Shown here piece after piece: positions 52,252-61,339 of a DNA stretch of 64,000 nt. The DNA comes from Thauera linaloolentis 47Lol = DSM 12138. Its GTDB lineage: Bacteria > Pseudomonadota > Gammaproteobacteria > Burkholderiales > Rhodocyclaceae. Position 1 is the stretch's first letter, and every line of letters begins with the position of its first letter. The notes under the pieces are model-generated. The model was given only the letters and a program-made list of their open reading frames with translations. It ran no database searches and was not told where the DNA came from. Both the position numbers and the translations under genes were made by a program. The DNA is taken from contig NZ_AMXE01000004.1 in the NCBI RefSeq assembly GCF_000310205.1, positions 1 through 64,000 of the forward strand, given 5' to 3'.

Positions 52252-53163
52252 ATGAAAACCGTCATTTCCTCGCTCGAATCCACCGTTGAAAGCCTGGTCA
52301 GGCTCGCAGGCGCAGTATTCAAACTCAGTGTCGGTCTGGGCAGTATCTGCGTTGTTATCTATGCGCTGCGCGTTAATCATTTTCCGCAGGGGGTATCGCT
52401 TGGAGATGGGCTCTTGTTCCTGCTGGCCGCGGCCTGCTTCGGGGCGGTTTATGCGTTGTTCGTCGGCTGCCTGCTGTCGTTGGGGATCTGCTTGTCCTTC
52501 ATTGTCAGGCCGCTGCTCAGGGGCATTTTCTGGCTCTGGGGCAAGATTACCCGTGCCGATGTGAGACCCGGTTATGAGCTGGCTGGGTTCAATTGGTTTG
52601 CGCTTCCCTTCGCGCTTTTTGCGGTGTTGCTCGTGCTGGACCTGGGACGGGAAGATGTAACGCTTTACTGGGGTCTTCCGCTGCTGTCCGTTGGGCTCTA
52701 CCTGTTCTATTCGGCGGCAAGGGATGCCGGTGTGCGTTTCCGTCATGGAGAACGTTTGCTTGCTAGCGCCATTGCCATGCCGGAAAAGGACGTATTCCGG
52801 CGTTCGGGAGAGGTGAACAAGTACAAGAATGTCCAGTTGATGGGTATCGCCGTGGTGGCGTTGCTGCCGCTTTTCTTGAGCGGAGCGTTCGGCTACCTTC
52901 TGGAAGGCGCCATGCGCATGGCCCAGGTGCGCATCGAAGCCCCCGCCATCTACGTGAAGGCACCATACGCCACGCTGTTGCCGGAGGCACTTGCCAGTCG
53001 CCACCCACGCGTTCCAGAAGGCTATACGGCCTACATCGGCACCACGGTGCTGTTCAAGGGCTTCGGCAACATGACGGTAGTGGCCTTCCCGGATGCGAAC
53101 GGTACCCGGCAACTGGCCATTCCCAACGAGCAGATCATCGTGGAGCGCCAGTCTGGCGGCTAG
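52252..53163 (+). CDS. Inner-membrane protein of unknown function in the hemophore locus
   Basis: A 303-residue protein with about five hydrophobic segments (LSVGLGSICVVIYAL; GLLFLLAAACFGAVYALFVG; FALPFALFAVLLVLDLG-type; LPLLSVGLYLFYSAA; LMGIAVVALLPLFLSG) and a C-terminal soluble domain of about 80 residues. The last part (RIEAPAIYVKAPYATLLPEA, GYTAYIGTTVLFKGFGNMTV) is probably periplasmic. It starts 42 bp after slam on the same strand. No family I recognise; a role in haem uptake or secretion is inferred from position only. Confidence 0.65.
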   Translation: MKTVISSLESTVESLVRLAGAVFKLSVGLGSICVVIYALRVNHFPQGVSLGDGLLFLLAAACFGAVYALFVGCLLSLGICLSFIVRPLLRGIFWLWGKITRADVRPGYELAGFNWFALPFALFAVLLVLDLGREDVTLYWGLPLLSVGLYLFYSAARDAGVRFRHGERLLASAIAMPEKDVFRRSGEVNKYKNVQLMGIAVVALLPLFLSGAFGYLLEGAMRMAQVRIEAPAIYVKAPYATLLPEALASRHPRVPEGYTAYIGTTVLFKGFGNMTVVAFPDANGTRQLAIPNEQIIVERQSGG

Positions 53164-53268
53164 ACTGGGGAGCGTGACAAATTTTCGCCATGTACATCGT
53201 CAGATGATACTTGACGAGTTCCGCCGTAATACCATGCACACATGCCATTGCACTGCTGGGAGCCGATG

Positions 53269-54354
53269 ATGAAGCAAAGGGTCGGGCGTTTGACGCATGC
53301 CGTGGGCGTGCTTGGAGGTCTGCTGTTTGCGTGCTCGGCACAGGCGGCGCCTGCGCTGCCGGCGTTGGGGGCTGATGCGAATGCAGTGACGGTGTCGGGT
53401 ATTTCGTCCGGTGCCTATATGGCGGTGCAGCTGCAGGTTGCGCATTCGCGCTTGGTGAAAGGGGCGGGGGTGGTCGCGGGCGGTCCGTACGAGTGCGCAG
53501 AAGGCAGCATGTGGCGTGCGCTGAGCAATTGCATGGAGCCTTCGACACCGGGCAGCGTGCCGACGGCGGTGGATACCGAGGCGCGCATCGCGGCGCGTGC
53601 GCGTGCAGGCCGCATCGACGATCCTGCCGGGCTGGCAGAGGATCGTGTCTGGGTGTTTTCCGGTAGTGCGGACCGTACGGTCGAACGACCGGTGGTCGAC
53701 GGCCTGGTGGCGTTCTACCGCAGCCGCTTGCCGCAGGCTGCCGTCCGTTACGTCCAGTACGAGGGGGCGGGGCACGCGATGATTTCGGTGGCGGATCCGG
53801 CCGCGAATGCCTGTGAGATTTCGGCACCGCCTTTCATCAATCGCTGTGGCGAACTGGATGCGGCGGGCGAGTTGCTGGCGCACCTTTACGGCCCGCTGGA
53901 ATCGCGCGTGGAACGTCCCGCCGGAGATGTGATCGCCTTCGATCAGCGCGAATTCACCGGCGTCGCACCGTTCGAGCTGAGCATGGCGGCGCAGGGGTAT
54001 GCCTACGTTCCGCAGGCGTGCCGCGCGGGAGATTGCCGCGTCCACGTCGCGCTGCATGGCTGCCGCCAGGGTGAGGGCGAGATCGGGCGACGTTTCGTCG
54101 ACACGGCGGGCTACAACGAGTGGGCCGACGGTAACCGGATCATCGTGCTGTACCCCCAGGCTGCGGCGCGCAGCGGCCTGGCGTGGGGATCTTGGCGCTG
54201 GGTCTATAACCCGAAGGGGTGCTGGGACTGGTGGGGCTACACCGGTACGGACTATGCAACGCGCGATGGCGGCCAGGTCCGTGCCATTCGTGCCATGCTC
54301 GCCCGCCTCGCCGGGCCGCCCGCGAGGGGCGGGCAGGGCGCGGCTACCGATTGA
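53269..54354 (+). CDS. PHB depolymerase-like secreted esterase
   Basis: A 361-residue alpha/beta hydrolase of the poly(3-hydroxybutyrate) depolymerase group. It has a signal peptide (GVLGGLLFACSAQAA), the nucleophile elbow VSGISSGAYMAVQL, GAGVVAGGPYECA, the aspartate in VFSGSADRTVERP and the histidine in YEGAGHAMISV. The C-terminal half (CRAGDCRVHVALHGCRQGEG onward) is another conserved block of this family. It should hydrolyse extracellular or periplasmic polyester or related esters. Three in-frame ATGs exist; 53269 and 53266 have GGAG just upstream. Monocistronic and convergent with suhB. Confidence 0.85.
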   Translation: MKQRVGRLTHAVGVLGGLLFACSAQAAPALPALGADANAVTVSGISSGAYMAVQLQVAHSRLVKGAGVVAGGPYECAEGSMWRALSNCMEPSTPGSVPTAVDTEARIAARARAGRIDDPAGLAEDRVWVFSGSADRTVERPVVDGLVAFYRSRLPQAAVRYVQYEGAGHAMISVADPAANACEISAPPFINRCGELDAAGELLAHLYGPLESRVERPAGDVIAFDQREFTGVAPFELSMAAQGYAYVPQACRAGDCRVHVALHGCRQGEGEIGRRFVDTAGYNEWADGNRIIVLYPQAAARSGLAWGSWRWVYNPKGCWDWWGYTGTDYATRDGGQVRAIRAMLARLAGPPARGGQGAATD

Positions 54355-54367
54355 AAGTTGGCTTTGA

Positions 54368-55180
54368 TCAGGCTTGCATGTCGGCCGGGCGGTAGGCCTG
54401 GATGATCGGCAGCAGCTGGCCGAAGACTTTCGGCGTGCCGGCGACGATGTTGCCGGTGGCCATGAAGCCCGCCTCGCCCGACAGGTCGGACGCCAGGCCG
54501 CCGGCCTCCTGGATCAGCAGCACGCCAGCGGCCATGTCCCACGGCGCCAGGCCCATTTCCCAGAAGCCGTCCAGGCGGCCGCAGGACACGTAGGCGAGGT
54601 CGAGCGAGGCCGCGCCCGGACGACGAATGCCGGCGGTCTTCTGCGTGAGTTCCTTGAACATTCCCAGATAGGCATCGACGTTGTCGAACTGGCGGAAGGG
54701 GAAGCCGGTGCCGATCAGCGATTCGTTGAGGCGGGTGCGGCGCGAGACGCGGATGCGGCGGTCGTTGAGGAAGGCGCCGCTGCCGCGCGAGGCGGTGAAC
54801 AGTTCGTTGGCGTTCGGGTCGTAGACCACCGCGTGTTCGAGCACGCCATTCTTCGTTTGCGCGATCGACACCGCGTATTGCGGAAAGCCGTGGATAAAGT
54901 TGGTGGTGCCGTCGAGCGGATCGATGATCCAGTTGTACTCGCTGCTTTCGCCATTGAGCGGTCCCGACTCGCCGGACTCCTCTGCTAGAATCCCGTGCCC
55001 TGGAAAGGCGTCGCGCAGGACTTCGATGATGGCCTGCTCGGCCGCACGATCGACCTCGGTGACGAAGTCGTTGGGCGATTTGCTCTGCACCGCCAGTAGG
55101 TCGAGCTGCGTGGAAGCGCGGTTGATGATGGTCGCGGCGCGGCGAGCGGCCTTGACGGCGATGTTCAGGGTGGGATGCAT
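54368..55180 (-). CDS. suhB: Inositol-1-monophosphatase SuhB
   Basis: A 270-residue phosphatase with the metal-binding motifs [29 protein letters not shown] and [15 protein letters not shown]. It dephosphorylates inositol monophosphate and, as SuhB, also helps rRNA transcription antitermination. It is divergent from trmJ, an arrangement common in betaproteobacteria. Length and all ligands are normal. Confidence 0.94.
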   Translation of the reverse strand: MHPTLNIAVKAARRAATIINRASTQLDLLAVQSKSPNDFVTEVDRAAEQAIIEVLRDAFPGHGILAEESGESGPLNGESSEYNWIIDPLDGTTNFIHGFPQYAVSIAQTKNGVLEHAVVYDPNANELFTASRGSGAFLNDRRIRVSRRTRLNESLIGTGFPFRQFDNVDAYLGMFKELTQKTAGIRRPGAASLDLAYVSCGRLDGFWEMGLAPWDMAAGVLLIQEAGGLASDLSGEAGFMATGNIVAGTPKVFGQLLPIIQAYRPADMQA

Positions 55181-55267
55181 GCGGGGCGGTCTCGGTTAAA
55201 GAAGCGGGGCTGCGTTGCGCTGTCGTGCGGCCAGCCCGGCGGAATTCGGAAAACGCGGAATTTTAAT

Positions 55268-56002
55268 ATGAATCGCCCCCTTGCGCTCGACCGTATCCGG
55301 GTCGTGCTGTCGCGCACCAGCCATCCCGGCAATATCGGCGCCGCTGCCCGCGCAATGAAGACGATGGGGTTGCGGCAGTTGTGGCTGGTGTCGCCGGCCG
55401 CTTTTCCCGATGAGGTTGCCACGGCGCGCGCCTCGGGGGCGGCGGACATCCTCGAATCGGCGCGGGTGGTCGATACGCTGGAAGGCGCGCTGGCCGATAC
55501 CGTGTTTTCGGTGGCGCTGACCGCGCGCCGGCGCGAGTTGTCACTGCCGCGCATGCATGCGCGCGACGCTGCGCTGGAAATCGTCGGCCGCACTGTGGAC
55601 GGCGATGTGGCGCTCGTGTTCGGCAATGAAACCAGTGGCATGACCAACGAGGAAGTGGGGTTGTGCAGCATGCCGGTGACGATTCCCACCAATGCGGAAT
55701 TCTCCTCGCTGAACCTGGGCGCCGCGGTCCAGTTGCTCGCCTACGAGCTGCGCATGGCGGCACTGCAGCCGCTGCCCCTGCAGGATTTGCAGGCCGAGCC
55801 GGCGACGCACGCCGATTTCGAGGGCTTCATGGCGCATCTTGAGCATGCCGTGACGCTGAGCGGCTTTCACGACCCCAAGAACCCCAAGCGGCTGCTGCCG
55901 CGCATGCGCCGGATGTTCAACCGCATCCGCCTGGAGAAGGAAGAGGTCGCCATCCTTCGCGGCATGCTGACGACTTTCGAGCAGCCCAAACGGCGCCGCT
56001 GA
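55268..56002 (+). CDS. trmJ: tRNA (cytidine/uridine-2'-O-)-methyltransferase TrmJ
   Basis: A 244-residue SPOUT methyltransferase. LDRIRVVLSRTSHPGNIGAA and ARAMKTMGLRQLWLVSP form the N-terminal TrmJ signature. The knot motifs VALVFGNETSGMTNEEVG and VTIPTNAEFSSLNLGAAVQL follow. It methylates the 2'-OH of nucleotide 32 in several tRNAs. The ATG at 55268 opens at the expected conserved residues. It is followed 159 bp later by cysE. Confidence 0.94.
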   Translation: MNRPLALDRIRVVLSRTSHPGNIGAAARAMKTMGLRQLWLVSPAAFPDEVATARASGAADILESARVVDTLEGALADTVFSVALTARRRELSLPRMHARDAALEIVGRTVDGDVALVFGNETSGMTNEEVGLCSMPVTIPTNAEFSSLNLGAAVQLLAYELRMAALQPLPLQDLQAEPATHADFEGFMAHLEHAVTLSGFHDPKNPKRLLPRMRRMFNRIRLEKEEVAILRGMLTTFEQPKRRR

Positions 56003-56161
56003 GGCCTTCCGCCACTGCCGGCCTGCCTTATCTGTTTTATTGCGATCGTTTCAAGTTTGTGACTAAGTCGATTAAAATCGTCGGGAATTCAGGCATGGCA
56101 GTTGCCGTTCACGTGCCCGCTTTCCTTGGTTCGATCAACTTGTTCCGGAGTCCGCCGAAAA

Positions 56162-56917
56162 ATGTTCAGTCGCCTGCGTGAAGACCTGGCCAGCGTTCGC
56201 GAACGCGATCCCGCAGCCCGCTCCACGTTCGAGGTACTGACCTGTTACCCCGGTGTGCATGCGCTGATGTTCCATCGCCTCGCGCATGGAGCCTGGCGCC
56301 GGCAGTGGTTCTGGCTGGGGCGCTTCGTCAGCCATCTGAGCCGCTTTCTGACCGGTATCGAGATCCACCCGGGGGCCATCATCGGCCGGCGGGTGTTCAT
56401 CGATCACGGCATGGGCGTGGTCATCGGCGAAACGGCGGAAATCGGCGACGACTGCACGATCTACCAGGCCGTGACCCTGGGCGGCACGTCGCTCTACCGT
56501 GGCACCAAGCGGCACCCGACGCTGGGCAAGGGGGTCGTCGTCGGCGCCGGCGCCAAGGTGCTGGGCGGCTTCACCGTCGGCGATGGCGCCAAGATCGGCT
56601 CGAACGCCGTGGTCGTGAAGCCCGTACCCGCGGAAGCGACGGCGGTCGGCAACCCCGCGCGGATCATCGATGCCGAGCGCGACGTGCAGCGCGAGCAGAA
56701 AGCCGAACAGATGGGCTTCAGCGCCTATGGTGTGACCCGCGACATGGATGATCCCGTGTCCAAGGCCTTGCATGGCCTGCTGGACCACGCCGTCGAGACC
56801 GACCGCCGCCTGCAGGCGATGGCCGCCCGGCTCGAAGCGGCGGGCCTGAAGCTCGATTCGTCGGTCGAGGCGAGCGACGATTTCGATGCGTCGCGCTTGT
56901 CGCGGATGGTGGACTGA
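56162..56917 (+). CDS. cysE: Serine O-acetyltransferase CysE
   Basis: A 251-residue hexapeptide-repeat acyltransferase making O-acetylserine for cysteine synthesis. [40 protein letters not shown] and [19 protein letters not shown] are diagnostic. The tail after residue 175 is longer than in the short CysE type and ends in [10 protein letters not shown]. Location directly before iscR links cysteine supply with the cysteine-using isc system. Confidence 0.94.
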   Translation: MFSRLREDLASVRERDPAARSTFEVLTCYPGVHALMFHRLAHGAWRRQWFWLGRFVSHLSRFLTGIEIHPGAIIGRRVFIDHGMGVVIGETAEIGDDCTIYQAVTLGGTSLYRGTKRHPTLGKGVVVGAGAKVLGGFTVGDGAKIGSNAVVVKPVPAEATAVGNPARIIDAERDVQREQKAEQMGFSAYGVTRDMDDPVSKALHGLLDHAVETDRRLQAMAARLEAAGLKLDSSVEASDDFDASRLSRMVD

Positions 56918-56938
56918 GCCCGTTTGCGGTACCGCCGA

Positions 56939-56991
56939 TTAGTTGACCGTTTTTGTCGGGATAAGTATAGTTGACCGAAACGTTCGGGTAT
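56939..56991. promoter_or_regulatory. Tandem IscR-binding sites in the isc promoter
   Basis: The second site (56967-56991) has left arm ATAGTTGACC and right arm GTTCGGGTAT around GAAAC. It is 25 nt, the length and pattern of the type-1 IscR consensus (ATASYYGACT...AGTCRRSTAT). The first (56939-56963) has TTAGTTGACC and GTCGGG. They lie about 55-110 bp upstream of iscR, supporting autorepression by [2Fe-2S]-IscR. Confidence 0.72.
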
Positions 56992-57046
56992 TAGGGCGCA
57001 TGGCGCTCTTGCGGCGGGCGGCTTACGGTTTCTGAGAGGTGACACG

Positions 57047-57529
57047 ATGAGATTGACGACCAAGGGGCGTTTCGCCGTTACGGCGATGATCGATCTGGCT
57101 GCACGCCAGGACGACGGGCCTGTGACGCTGGCCGGCATCGCCGAACGGCAAAAGATCTCGCTGTCCTACCTCGAGCAGCTGTTCGGCAAGCTGCGCCGCC
57201 ACAGCCTGGTCAACAGCGTGCGCGGCCCCGGTGGCGGATATCGCCTAGCGCGCGCCATGGAAGAGATCACGGTGGCGGACATCATCATTGCCGTGGACGA
57301 GCCGCTGGATGCCACCCAGTGCGGCGGTAAGCAGAATTGCCACGATGCGCACCGCTGTATGACCCACGATTTGTGGGCCAACCTGAACAAGCGCATGTAT
57401 GCCTATCTCGACTCCGTCACCCTGCAGGCGCTCGTCGAGCGCAAGGTGAAGCCGGATGCCGACATGGCTGTGCTGAAGAGTATTCGTCGCCGCGCCACCT
57501 TGCAGGTGCGCGAGGTCGCAGCAGCCTGA
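57047..57529 (+). CDS. iscR: Iron-sulfur cluster regulator IscR
   Basis: A 160-residue Rrf2-family regulator with winged-helix DNA-binding part (TTKGRFAVTAMIDLAARQD, ISLSYLEQLFGKLRRHSLV, RGPGGGYRLAR) and cluster cysteines in CGGKQNCHDAHRC (spacing C-x5-C-x5-C). It senses [2Fe-2S] status and represses this operon. First gene of the isc operon. Confidence 0.95.
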   Translation: MRLTTKGRFAVTAMIDLAARQDDGPVTLAGIAERQKISLSYLEQLFGKLRRHSLVNSVRGPGGGYRLARAMEEITVADIIIAVDEPLDATQCGGKQNCHDAHRCMTHDLWANLNKRMYAYLDSVTLQALVERKVKPDADMAVLKSIRRRATLQVREVAAA

Positions 57530-57537
57530 GGGTCGGG

Positions 57538-58701
57538 ATGAGTTTTGCCCCGGTCTACCTCGACTGGAACGCGACGACACCGCTCGATGCGCAGGTGCGC
57601 GAGGCCATGCTGCCGTGGTTGGGCGCGGCCGAGCCGGTACGCTTCGGCAATGCGTCCAGCCGCCACGAGTATGGTCGCCAGGCGCGTTCAGCCATCGACG
57701 AGGCGCGCGCGCGCGTCGCCGCGGCGGTGGGGGCGCACGCCACCGAAGTGATCTTCACCAGTGGCGGATCGGAAGCGAACAACCTGTTCCTGAAAGGCGC
57801 GGCCGCATGTCTGAAGCCGGGCGCCGTCGCGATCAGCGCGATCGAGCATCCCTGTGTGCGCGAACCCGCCAGGCAGTTGCGGCGGACGGGCTGGAGCATG
57901 ACGGAGATCGCGGTCGATGCGCAGGGCGTGATCGACGCGGCCGCCTGGGCCGAAGCCTTGCGGGCGCGGCCGGCGCTGGTGTCGGTGATGCTGGCCAACA
58001 ACGAGACGGGTGTGTTGCAGGACATCGCCTCGCTCGCGGTCGAGGCACGTGCGGCGGGCGCCTGGTTCCACAGTGACGCGGTGCAGGCACTGGGCAAGGT
58101 GGAGCTGGATTTCCGTGCGTTGGGCGTCAATGCGATGACGCTGTCGGCGCACAAGGTCGGAGGCCCGCTGGGCGCCGGCGCGCTGGTGGTCGACAAGCGC
58201 GTCGAACTGGCGCCGCTGATCGCGGGGGGAGGGCAGGAGCGCGGCCTGCGCTCCGGTACCGAGAACGTGGCCGCGATCGTCGGCTTCGGCGTCGCCTGCG
58301 AGCAGGCCTCGGCGCGGCGCGCGGCGCAAGCGCAGCGCCTGGCGCAGTTGCGCGACGAGATCGAGAGCGGCCTGGCAGCGCTTGGCGCCACCGTGTTTTC
58401 ACGGGCGGCGCAGCGCTTGCCGAACACGATATTTTTCGCCGTCGACAACATCGACGGTGAAACCCTGGTCGGCAAGCTGGACCGCGCGGGCTTCGCCTGC
58501 GCCAGCGGTTCCGCGTGTTCGAGCGCCCAGCCCGAGCCTTCGCACACGCTGTTGGCGATGGGCGTCGATCCGCTGGTGGCGCGTGGCGCGGTGCGTGTCA
58601 GCCTGGGCCATGGCACGACGGCGGACGAGGTGGGGCGATTCGCCGGTACCTTGTCGCGCGTGGTCGAAGAATTGAAGACGCTGGCGTCGGTCGCAGGCTG
58701 A
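57538..58701 (+). CDS. Additional NifS/IscS-type cysteine desulfurase
   Basis: A 387-residue PLP enzyme with lysine in [16 protein letters not shown] and active-site cysteine in [19 protein letters not shown]. It is a separate paralogue from the IscS that follows: the opening [13 protein letters not shown] and many internal segments differ, and it lacks the IscS C-terminal tail. It starts 8 bp after iscR and lies 56 bp before iscS. It likely shares sulfur donation, perhaps under different conditions. An upstream extension of the frame to 57337 lies within iscR. Confidence 0.9.
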   Translation: MSFAPVYLDWNATTPLDAQVREAMLPWLGAAEPVRFGNASSRHEYGRQARSAIDEARARVAAAVGAHATEVIFTSGGSEANNLFLKGAAACLKPGAVAISAIEHPCVREPARQLRRTGWSMTEIAVDAQGVIDAAAWAEALRARPALVSVMLANNETGVLQDIASLAVEARAAGAWFHSDAVQALGKVELDFRALGVNAMTLSAHKVGGPLGAGALVVDKRVELAPLIAGGGQERGLRSGTENVAAIVGFGVACEQASARRAAQAQRLAQLRDEIESGLAALGATVFSRAAQRLPNTIFFAVDNIDGETLVGKLDRAGFACASGSACSSAQPEPSHTLLAMGVDPLVARGAVRVSLGHGTTADEVGRFAGTLSRVVEELKTLASVAG

Positions 58702-58757
58702 ACCGCGACGGCGTTCCGAAACATGAAAACAAAACAACCCCTCTGCGGAGAGATGCA

Positions 58758-59969
58758 ATGCTGAAGTTCCCGATCTACCTCGACTACTCTGCGACGACGC
58801 CGGTAGACCCGCGCGTGGCGGCGAAGATGATCCCGTGGCTGACCGAGCATTTCGGCAACCCGGCCAGTCGTTCGCACGCCTACGGCTGGGAAGCCGAGCA
58901 GGCGGTCGAGGAGGCGCGCGAACAGGTCGCGGCGCTGGTCGGGGCAGATGCCAAGGAAATCATCTGGACCTCAGGCGCGACGGAGTCGAACAACCTCGCC
59001 ATCAAGGGCGCGGCGCATTTCTACCAGGGCAAGGGCAAGCACGTCATCACGGTGAAGACCGAGCACAAGGCCGTCCTCGACACGGTGCGTGAGCTCGAAC
59101 GTGAAGGCTTCGAAGCCACCTACCTCGACGTGCAGGAAAACGGCCTGATCGACCTCGATGTGCTGAAGGCGGCCATTCGCCCTGACACCATCCTGGTTAC
59201 CGTCATGTTCGTCAATAACGAGATCGGCGTGGTCCAGCCGATCGCGGAGATCGGCGAGATCTGCCGCGAGCAGGGCATCATCTTCCACGTCGATGCGGCG
59301 CAGGCCACCGGCAAGGTGGATATCGACCTCGGCAAGCTCAAGGTCGACCTGATGAGTTTTTCCGCCCACAAAACCTACGGCCCGAAGGGCATCGGCGCTC
59401 TCTACGTGCGCCGCAAGCCGCGTGTGCGGCTCGAAGCGCAGATGCACGGCGGCGGCCACGAGCGCGGCATGCGTTCCGGCACGCTGGCAACGCACCAGAT
59501 CGTCGGCATGGGCGAGGCCTTCCGCCTGGCGCGCGAGGAAATGGCGAGCGAGAATGCGCGCTTGCTCGGGCTGCGCGACCGCTTGCTGAACGGGCTCACC
59601 GGCATCGAGGCCACCTACGTCAATGGCGACCTCGAACAACGGGTGCCGCACAACCTGAACATTTCCTTCGCCTACGTCGAAGGCGAGTCGCTGATCATGG
59701 CGATCAAGGACATCGCGGTATCCTCCGGCTCGGCCTGCACCTCGGCCAGCCTGGAACCCTCCTACGTGCTGCGTGCGCTGGGCCGCAACGACGAGCTGGC
59801 GCACAGTTCCATCCGCTTCAGCATCGGCCGCTTCACGACCGAGGAAGAAATCGATTTCACCATCGGCCTGCTGAACGAAAAGATCGGCAAGCTGCGCGAA
59901 TTGTCGCCGCTGTGGGAAATGTACAAGGACGGCGTCGATCTCGACGCGGTGCAGTGGGCCGCGCACTGA
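58758..59969 (+). CDS. iscS: Cysteine desulfurase IscS
   Basis: A 403-residue Isc[39 protein letters not shown] (PLP lysine), [20 protein letters not shown] (active-site cysteine loop) and the C-terminal [20 protein letters not shown] tail that contacts IscU. It takes sulfur from cysteine for cluster assembly and tRNA thiolation. The start has GCGGAGAG upstream. Confidence 0.96.
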   Translation: MLKFPIYLDYSATTPVDPRVAAKMIPWLTEHFGNPASRSHAYGWEAEQAVEEAREQVAALVGADAKEIIWTSGATESNNLAIKGAAHFYQGKGKHVITVKTEHKAVLDTVRELEREGFEATYLDVQENGLIDLDVLKAAIRPDTILVTVMFVNNEIGVVQPIAEIGEICREQGIIFHVDAAQATGKVDIDLGKLKVDLMSFSAHKTYGPKGIGALYVRRKPRVRLEAQMHGGGHERGMRSGTLATHQIVGMGEAFRLAREEMASENARLLGLRDRLLNGLTGIEATYVNGDLEQRVPHNLNISFAYVEGESLIMAIKDIAVSSGSACTSASLEPSYVLRALGRNDELAHSSIRFSIGRFTTEEEIDFTIGLLNEKIGKLRELSPLWEMYKDGVDLDAVQWAAH

Positions 59970-60033
59970 CGGACAGCGGCGAGATAACGACGCGATAGCG
60001 GCTGGATAACGCAGAACCCCCTGGAGAAACATC

Positions 60034-60417
60034 ATGGCTTACAGCGACAAGGTCCTGGACCATTACGAAAACCCCCGCAACGTCGGTTCCTTCGGCAAGG
60101 ATGAGGAAGGCGTGGCGACCGGCATGGTCGGCGCCCCAGCCTGTGGCGACGTCATGAAGCTGCAGATCAAGGTCGGCAAGGACGGCGTGATCGAGGATGC
60201 GAAGTTCAAGACCTACGGCTGCGGCTCGGCGATCGCGTCGAGCTCGCTGGTGACGGAGTGGGTGAAGGGCAAGACGATCGACCAGGCCCTGGACATCAAG
60301 AACACCCAGATCGCCGAGGAACTGGCCCTGCCGCCGGTCAAGATCCATTGCTCGATCCTGGCCGAGGATGCGATCAAGGCCGCCGTGGCCGACTATCGCA
60401 AGAAGCATCAGGCCTGA
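60034..60417 (+). CDS. iscU: Fe-S scaffold IscU
   Basis: A 127-residue scaffold with the three cluster cysteines and conserved aspartate: GAPACGDVMKLQ, KTYGCGSAIASSS and VKIHCSILAEDA; the HscA-recognised LPPVK motif precedes the last one. It assembles [2Fe-2S] clusters from IscS sulfur. Standard length and position. Confidence 0.97.
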   Translation: MAYSDKVLDHYENPRNVGSFGKDEEGVATGMVGAPACGDVMKLQIKVGKDGVIEDAKFKTYGCGSAIASSSLVTEWVKGKTIDQALDIKNTQIAEELALPPVKIHCSILAEDAIKAAVADYRKKHQA

Positions 60418-60441
60418 CGGCCGAGAACAGGAGGCAAGACC

Positions 60442-60765
60442 ATGAGTGTGACCCTGTCCGAGAGTGCTGCCCGCCATGTGTCGAATTTCATTGCCAAGCG
60501 CGGCAAGGGCTTCGGCATCCGCCTCGGGGTGAAGACCTCGGGATGTTCCGGCATGGCATACAAGCTCGAGTTCGTCGATGACACCCATGATGAAGACCTG
60601 GTGTTCGACAGTCATGGCGTGAAGGTCGTCGTCGACCCGAAGAGCCTGGTGTATCTCGAAGGCACCGAGCTCGATTTCGTCAAGGAAGGGCTGAACGAAG
60701 GCTTCAAGTTCAACAACCCGAACGTGAAGGATCAGTGCGGCTGCGGCGAGAGCTTCAACGTTTGA
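60442..60765 (+). CDS. iscA: A-type carrier IscA
   Basis: A 107-residue HesB/IscA protein with the conserved cysteines in [14 protein letters not shown] and CGCGESF. It accepts and delivers iron or Fe-S clusters. It begins 24 bp after iscU with AGGAGG upstream. Confidence 0.96.
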   Translation: MSVTLSESAARHVSNFIAKRGKGFGIRLGVKTSGCSGMAYKLEFVDDTHDEDLVFDSHGVKVVVDPKSLVYLEGTELDFVKEGLNEGFKFNNPNVKDQCGCGESFNV

Positions 60766-60779
60766 CTCCGCGACAAGGC

Positions 60780-61313
60780 ATGAGCATCGATCCCACCCAG
60801 GACTATTTCAGCCTGTTCGGCCTGCAGCGCACCTATGCCATGGACGAGGCGGTACTGGAGGCTGCGTGGCACCGTCTGCAGTCGCAGGTGCATCCGGACC
60901 GCTATGCCCATCTGCCGGATGTGGACAAGCGCCGCGCCATGCAGTGGGCGACACGCGTCAACGAAGGCTTCCGCACGCTGAAGAAGCCGCTGGCGCGTGC
61001 CCGCTACCTGCTGGAACTGGCGGGCGTGGATGTCGGCGTCGAGACCAATACCGCGATGTCGCCCGAGTTCCTGATGGAGCAGATGGAGTGGCGCGAGGCT
61101 GTCGAGGAGGCGCGCGCGGCGGCCGAGGTCGAGGAGCTGGAGCAGCTTCACGTGCGCCTGCTGCATCATGCGCGCGACGTGCGCGCCGAGCTGGGGCGCC
61201 AGATCGATGTCGATCATGACCTTGCCGGGGCGGCCGATACCGTGCGCCGGCTGATGTTCATCGAAAAACTCCAGCACGAGATCGACGAAGCCCTGCTTGC
61301 GCTCGAAGGCTGA
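60780..61313 (+). CDS. hscB: Co-chaperone HscB
   Basis: A 177-residue J-domain protein with the HPD motif in [12 protein letters not shown] and a C-terminal helical domain that binds IscU. It stimulates HscA and brings IscU to it. The ATG at 60780 gives [15 protein letters not shown], the expected beginning. Confidence 0.94.
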   Translation: MSIDPTQDYFSLFGLQRTYAMDEAVLEAAWHRLQSQVHPDRYAHLPDVDKRRAMQWATRVNEGFRTLKKPLARARYLLELAGVDVGVETNTAMSPEFLMEQMEWREAVEEARAAAEVEELEQLHVRLLHHARDVRAELGRQIDVDHDLAGAADTVRRLMFIEKLQHEIDEALLALEG

Positions 61314-61339
61314 AAACAACAATAGGCTCCGATTCCCCG

